Origin: a virus
IMG/VR virus record: IMGVR_UViG_3300007516_000072
Location: 1 to 33,407 of that record
Direction: 5' to 3' (one strand)
DNA: 33,407 nucleotides
Shown here: in pieces, positions 29,741 to 33,407 of the stretch
Position numbering within the stretch: position 1 is the stretch's first letter
Layout: each line of letters begins with the position of its first letter
Made by a program: the position numbers and the translations under genes
The notes under the pieces: generated by a model
What the model saw: the letters and a program-made list of their open reading frames with translations, nothing else
Told to the model about the DNA's origin: nothing
The model's database searches: none

Positions 29741-32700
29741 CGACTTCTTTGGTACGAACTTAGACTTCAGCGATTTTGATCGCCTCCTAAAGAATGAGGA
29801 TCTAATCGAAGAGCCTATTCCTATTGAAAAATTTGTAACTGATAAGCATTATCTCGGGCTTCCCCCTCTTGGTGATCTTCAATATGAGGCATCTAAGATG
29901 ATTACTCAAATTTTCAAGCCTGAAACTCTAATACAACTTCATGGTGAGGAAAAAGGTTTAGAGTTATATAAGCATTATACGGTAAATGAAGTCATTTGCC
30001 AATGGGGAAAAGGTTGTTCGACAAAAACGGCTAAAGTTTATTCCCCAGAATTGGGTTACAAAACAGTTGAGAGCTTAACCTTGCAGCCGAATACTTACAA
30101 AGTTGTATCTCATAGTGGAAAGGCGAGAGAAGCGACCCCTTTTGCCAAAATGGGTAGTGGCAGAGCTATCCGAATTACCACGAAGAAGGGCTTTTATATA
30201 GAGGTTTTTGAAAAACACAGGATGCTTGGGTCTCCAGGGTCGAACGAGAAGTCTATGGATTGGCTTCGCAAAGGTGTTGGCGGCAGAAAAATTGACTGGT
30301 GTTATGCCGATGAACTTTCAGTTGGGGATGTAGTTCCTTTAAAGATTGGACTTCCTGAACCAACTATCCCTCTGAACGTGACAGATGACGAAGCGAGATT
30401 TATTGGATACATGCTAGGAGATGGGTCGCTTCCTAACTTTAATCACATTCCACGATTCACTAATGCAACTCCCGAAGTTCAAGAAGACTTTAAGAGAATA
30501 GTCATTGACCACTTTGGAGACATGATTAGGGTCGATAAGAGCGGCTATGGATGTGACAGGTTCTCGGTATCAAATACAGACGGAAGAAACTCAACGATGC
30601 TCTTCCTTAGGTCGGTTGGGATGGAATACGAGGTCGAGAGGCCTAAGCCTTGGAATGATGATTTCATGCGCCTTTCCGACTCCGCTGCCGCGAATCTTCT
30701 CAATGGACTGTGGGCCACAGATGGATGGATCAATATTGACAAGAGCGGATCAGGTGTCTCATATACCATATGTATAGATCTGACATCAGAGGCAGTCATT
30801 CGGGGAGTTCACGATCTCCTTATGAGGCTTGGTATTGTTTCAAAATTCAAGTTGCAAAAACCTAAGCGAAGTAGCGGAAAGCATAAACCTGTCTATGGCA
30901 TCTCAATTTCATCTCTAGAGAATTGCCAGAAATTCTTAAACCTTGTTGGAAAAATTCCGGGCAAAGAAGACGTGAGCAATGAGATTCTATCCGCCACTCA
31001 AATCGAAAAAAGGTCGTGTTTAGATGAGAACGGGTGGTATTGGGATCGTATCGCTTCAGTTGAAGATCTCGGTGTACAAGATTACTACGACTGTGCTGTA
31101 GATGAAGACAATTCGTATGTAGCGAATGGATTTATCAATCACAATTCCGGTAAGGATCATGTGTCAAGGGTCTCTCTTGCTTACGTCGCGTATCTCCTTC
31201 ATTGTCTTAGAGATCCTCTTGACTATTTCGGTAAAGCCCCTGGCGTGTATATCGATATTGTTAACCTCGCTGTAAACGCTAAGCAAGCGCAGCAGGTTTT
31301 CTTTGACCCTCTAAAGAATCTTCTTCTCTCTAGCCCTTGGGCTAGTGAGGTTGGGTTCGAGCCTCGTGTGTCAGAAATTTTTTGGTTTAGTCGTCCTGTG
31401 AGAATGTTCTCCGGTCACTCTGAGGCTGAGGGGTGGGAAGGATATGAGGTTCTTGTCGTTGTCTTGGATGAGATTTCCGCTTTCAAGATTGACAGCGAGT
31501 TGAAAGGGCAGTTTAGAAATAAGGGGGCTGCGTCTGAGATTTACGACATGGCTAGAGCATCTATTACTTCTAGATTCCCAACTGTCGGAAAAGTTGTTCT
31601 CCTTTCCTTTCCCCGGTTTAAGGGAGACTTCATTCAGCAAAGATATAAGTCTGTCCTTGATGACCTCATTGCGCATGGAGGAGTTGTCCTTGATGAGACA
31701 GAAGGAAACAAGGGGCTGTATCGTGAGGCCACTACGTGGGCTATGAAGGCTGCGACATGGGAAGTAAATCCTACTCGTCATCGTGAAGAGTTTGAGAATG
31801 AATTCCGTCGTGATCCGATCATGTCGCGAGCTCGATTTATGTGCGAGCCTCCCGAAATGGTTGATGCTTACTTCCGTGATCCAGAAACTGTTAGAGCGGC
31901 ATTTAAGTTTAAAGAAGACCCTATGGACGAAAGTGGCCAATATAAAAACTGGTTCCTTGGTTCAAGTTCTCACTCAAGATATATCCATATCGACCTTGGC
32001 TTAAAGAGAGATCGTGCCGCTCTTTGTATGGTTCACTCTCCAGGTTTCAAGCAGATTAAAACTCTGGGGGGTGTCGAGAATCTTCCCATTGTTGAGATGG
32101 ATTACATCCAAAGCTGGAAGGCCGAAGACAATTCCGAGATCCCTTTCGCTTCTATTCGTTCTGCTATTGTTGACCTTTCTAGAAGGTTTCCTGTCGTTTC
32201 GGTCACCTTCGACCAATGGAATTGCGTGACGAAAGACACTATGGTATTTACTGAGTGTGGCATCAAAACTGTCGATCAAATATTCGATACAAGCCCTGAC
32301 CTCCTTGCCGACTCTATTTCTAGCAACAAGTTCGGCTCCATAAAGGACAGTGGCGTTGCGGAGGTATTAAAGCTCACGACAAAACTTGGCTACACTATAG
32401 AAACGACAGGGAATCATAAAATCCTGACTAGTTATGGGTGGAAGTTCATGGATCAGATTTCCGTAGGTGACAAGGTCCTCATTAAGCAACCATGCTTGTG
32501 GCCATCAACTGATGTTGTAGATGTTGACGAGGCAATCGCGTTGGGATACATGGTAAGCGAAGGCAATTTTTACGACAAAAGGTATAATTCGCTAGTTCGT
32601 ATAACTTCAATTGATGAAGATATGCTCGACATCAACAAGGAAGCGATGTTCCACATAGCGGATGACTGGACTTACAGCAGGTCAGTAAGATGGGAAGAAA

Positions 32701-33407
32701 CCGACAAGTCGAATAAGGCTTGGGAAGATAGGTTCTACTCAAAGAAGGGTCTTGATCGACTTAAGAAATTGGGATGGATCGGGGGGTCTTTCAATGAGAA
32801 AGTTCCTTGGAGCGTCCTTGCTTCGACAAAAGAGACTCAAAGATCTTTTCTGACAGCCCTTTTCGATGGGGACGGTTGTATATCAGGAAGGATAACCCGA
32901 ACTGGAAATTCAGTTCAGGTGTCTTATGAATGCAGAAGCAAGACGCTATGCGAGCAGATCAGGATGATGTTGTTGAATTTCGGAATAGTGTCTTCTTGGT
33001 ACGAATATGAGCACTGTGGCTCAATGAGATATCGCATTACTATTGGGGGACAAAAGGCAAAGAAGTTTATGAAGGAAATCGGATTCATCTCAGCAAGGAA
33101 GTCGAAGAAGGCATGGTCGTTAGTTGATGGACTTGCAGACTCTCTTCACAAGGACCGATATGACTTCAATGAGCTCGGACGCTTATGGATCTCCGTTAGC
33201 AGCATCGAGAGAAGCGGAGAGAAGCAGGTGTACGATATATCCATGCCAGGCAATGAAACATTCTTGGCTAACGGAATCGTGGTCCATAATTCCGCGGACA
33301 TGATCCAGTCCCTGAGGGCTTTGGGGATTAATGCCGATCTTCACACCGTTGCGAAGAAGGACTATGATACACTGTCAACTTCGATCTACGATGGAAGGTT
33401 TCGAGGG
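29733..33407 (+). CDS. terL: terminase large subunit interrupted by two inteins (3' end outside window)
   Basis: The frame is open from ATG at 29733 to the right edge: 1225 codons, of which 492 are extein. Spliced exteins read QWGKG-SGKD (Walker A, split by intein 1) and DQWN-SADMIQSL (nuclease motif, split by intein 2). Walker B with catalytic Glu is VLVVVLDEISAF (D579, E580). LLSFPRFKGDFIQQRY fits the ATPase coupling motif. IHIDLGLKRDRAALCMVH and VTFDQWN supply the first nuclease acids. The protein cuts and pumps phage DNA into capsids. Both its ATPase and its nuclease would be inactive before splicing. The C-terminus and stop lie beyond the window. Confidence 0.94.
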   Translation, partial: MADDFFGTNLDFSDFDRLLKNEDLIEEPIPIEKFVTDKHYLGLPPLGDLQYEASKMITQIFKPETLIQLHGEEKGLELYKHYTVNEVICQWGKGCSTKTAKVYSPELGYKTVESLTLQPNTYKVVSHSGKAREATPFAKMGSGRAIRITTKKGFYIEVFEKHRMLGSPGSNEKSMDWLRKGVGGRKIDWCYADELSVGDVVPLKIGLPEPTIPLNVTDDEARFIGYMLGDGSLPNFNHIPRFTNATPEVQEDFKRIVIDHFGDMIRVDKSGYGCDRFSVSNTDGRNSTMLFLRSVGMEYEVERPKPWNDDFMRLSDSAAANLLNGLWATDGWINIDKSGSGVSYTICIDLTSEAVIRGVHDLLMRLGIVSKFKLQKPKRSSGKHKPVYGISISSLENCQKFLNLVGKIPGKEDVSNEILSATQIEKRSCLDENGWYWDRIASVEDLGVQDYYDCAVDEDNSYVANGFINHNSGKDHVSRVSLAYVAYLLHCLRDPLDYFGKAPGVYIDIVNLAVNAKQAQQVFFDPLKNLLLSSPWASEVGFEPRVSEIFWFSRPVRMFSGHSEAEGWEGYEVLVVVLDEISAFKIDSELKGQFRNKGAASEIYDMARASITSRFPTVGKVVLLSFPRFKGDFIQQRYKSVLDDLIAHGGVVLDETEGNKGLYREATTWAMKAATWEVNPTRHREEFENEFRRDPIMSRARFMCEPPEMVDAYFRDPETVRAAFKFKEDPMDESGQYKNWFLGSSSHSRYIHIDLGLKRDRAALCMVHSPGFKQIKTLGGVENLPIVEMDYIQSWKAEDNSEIPFASIRSAIVDLSRRFPVVSVTFDQWNCVTKDTMVFTECGIKTVDQIFDTSPDLLADSISSNKFGSIKDSGVAEVLKLTTKLGYTIETTGNHKILTSYGWKFMDQISVGDKVLIKQPCLWPSTDVVDVDEAIALGYMVSEGNFYDKRYNSLVRITSIDEDMLDINKEAMFHIADDWTYSRSVRWEETDKSNKAWEDRFYSKKGLDRLKKLGWIGGSFNEKVPWSVLASTKETQRSFLTALFDGDGCISGRITRTGNSVQVSYECRSKTLCEQIRMMLLNFGIVSSWYEYEHCGSMRYRITIGGQKAKKFMKEIGFISARKSKKAWSLVDGLADSLHKDRYDFNELGRLWISVSSIERSGEKQVYDISMPGNETFLANGIVVHNSADMIQSLRALGINADLHTVAKKDYDTLSTSIYDGRFRG
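30015..31145 (+). mobile_element. class 1-type intein in TerL Walker A, with LAGLIDADG endonuclease
   Basis: 377 residues (95-471 of the precursor). It starts with C95 (CSTKTAKVYSPELG) after WGKG and ends GFINHN before S472. Cys1, the His-Asn end and Ser+1 fit the standard splicing mechanism. Block B is odd: the region IEVFEKHRML keeps His but has Phe where Thr normally stands. Endonuclease helices are FIGYMLGDGS and LLNGLWATDGW, both with the metal-binding Asp. Block F is YDCAVDEDNSYVANGF. Confidence 0.92.
32223..33290 (+). mobile_element. class 1-type intein in TerL nuclease motif, with LAGLIDADG endonuclease
   Basis: 356 residues (831-1186). It starts with C831 (CVTKDTMVFTECG) after FDQWN and ends LANGIVVHN before S1187. 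Block B is the normal ETTGNHKIL with Thr and His. Block F is VYDISMPGNETFLANG. Endonuclease helices are ALGYMVSEGNF, with Glu instead of Asp, and FLTALFDGDGC. The Glu variant occurs in some active LAGLIDADG enzymes, so activity is open. Confidence 0.92.

Noticed and set aside
1-33407. tRNA or rRNA genes and CRISPR arrays
   Set aside because: I saw no cloverleaf-like sequence with a T-loop consensus, no rRNA segment and no regularly spaced repeats. A dedicated search could still find a divergent tRNA.

Overview
The window is a segment of a tailed double-stranded DNA phage genome, probably a siphovirus. Every gene I can support lies on the + strand, packed tightly with many ATGA, TTGA and longer overlaps. 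A WhiB-like iron-sulfur protein (12101-12412), a family confined to actinobacteria and their phages, points to an actinobacterial host. The base composition looks moderate by eye (mid-forties percent GC), which would fit a low-GC actinobacterium better than Streptomyces or Mycobacterium. The host species cannot be named from this sequence.

Layout: (1) 1-7751, tail genes: the C-terminal end of the tape measure protein, a small tail protein, a giant 1888-residue tail protein with lectin-like (LamG-like) modules, and another likely virion protein. (2) 7748-10751, an HNH endonuclease, an intein-containing metallophosphoesterase and a holin-like membrane protein, closed by a strong terminator. (3) 10822-12659, a second HNH gene, a zinc-ribbon protein, a MerR-like DNA-binding protein, a WhiB-like protein and small unknowns. 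(4) 12649-16796, DnaB-like helicase with an intein, DnaG-like primase and a likely single-strand DNA-binding protein, ending in a terminator. (5) 16867-24744, nucleotide and DNA metabolism: HAD-like protein, SLOG-like protein, dCMP deaminase, a complete bacterial-type DNA polymerase III alpha subunit, RecA with an intein, a PD-(D/E)XK resolvase-like protein and small unknowns. (6) 24776-28802, an HNH gene that has inserted into the 3' end of a phage gene, a Cas4/RecB-like nuclease, a zinc-finger protein, a RuvC-like resolvase, another HNH gene and small proteins. (7) 28834-33407, a probable small terminase, a small membrane protein and the large terminase with two inteins, which runs off the right edge.

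The outstanding feature is the number of protein-splicing elements: five full inteins with LAGLIDADG endonuclease motifs in four genes. Three of them (metallophosphoesterase, DnaB, RecA) lack a Cys/Ser/Thr first residue and carry the Trp-Cys-Thr signature of the unusual class 3 inteins. The two in the large terminase begin with Cys, like class 1 inteins. Three of the five split a Walker A ATP-binding loop, one splits a metal-binding motif, and one splits the terminase nuclease motif. The phage also carries four HNH endonuclease genes, so nine homing-type endonuclease reading frames occur in 33 kb.

Transcription appears to use a recurring extended -10 element (TGN-TATAAT) without a recognisable -35 box. 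It lies ahead of seven genes, and in two cases it is spaced so that the mRNA would start exactly at the ATG (leaderless). The replication genes together could form a largely self-sufficient replisome: helicase, primase, SSB, polymerase, recombinase, resolvases and exonuclease.
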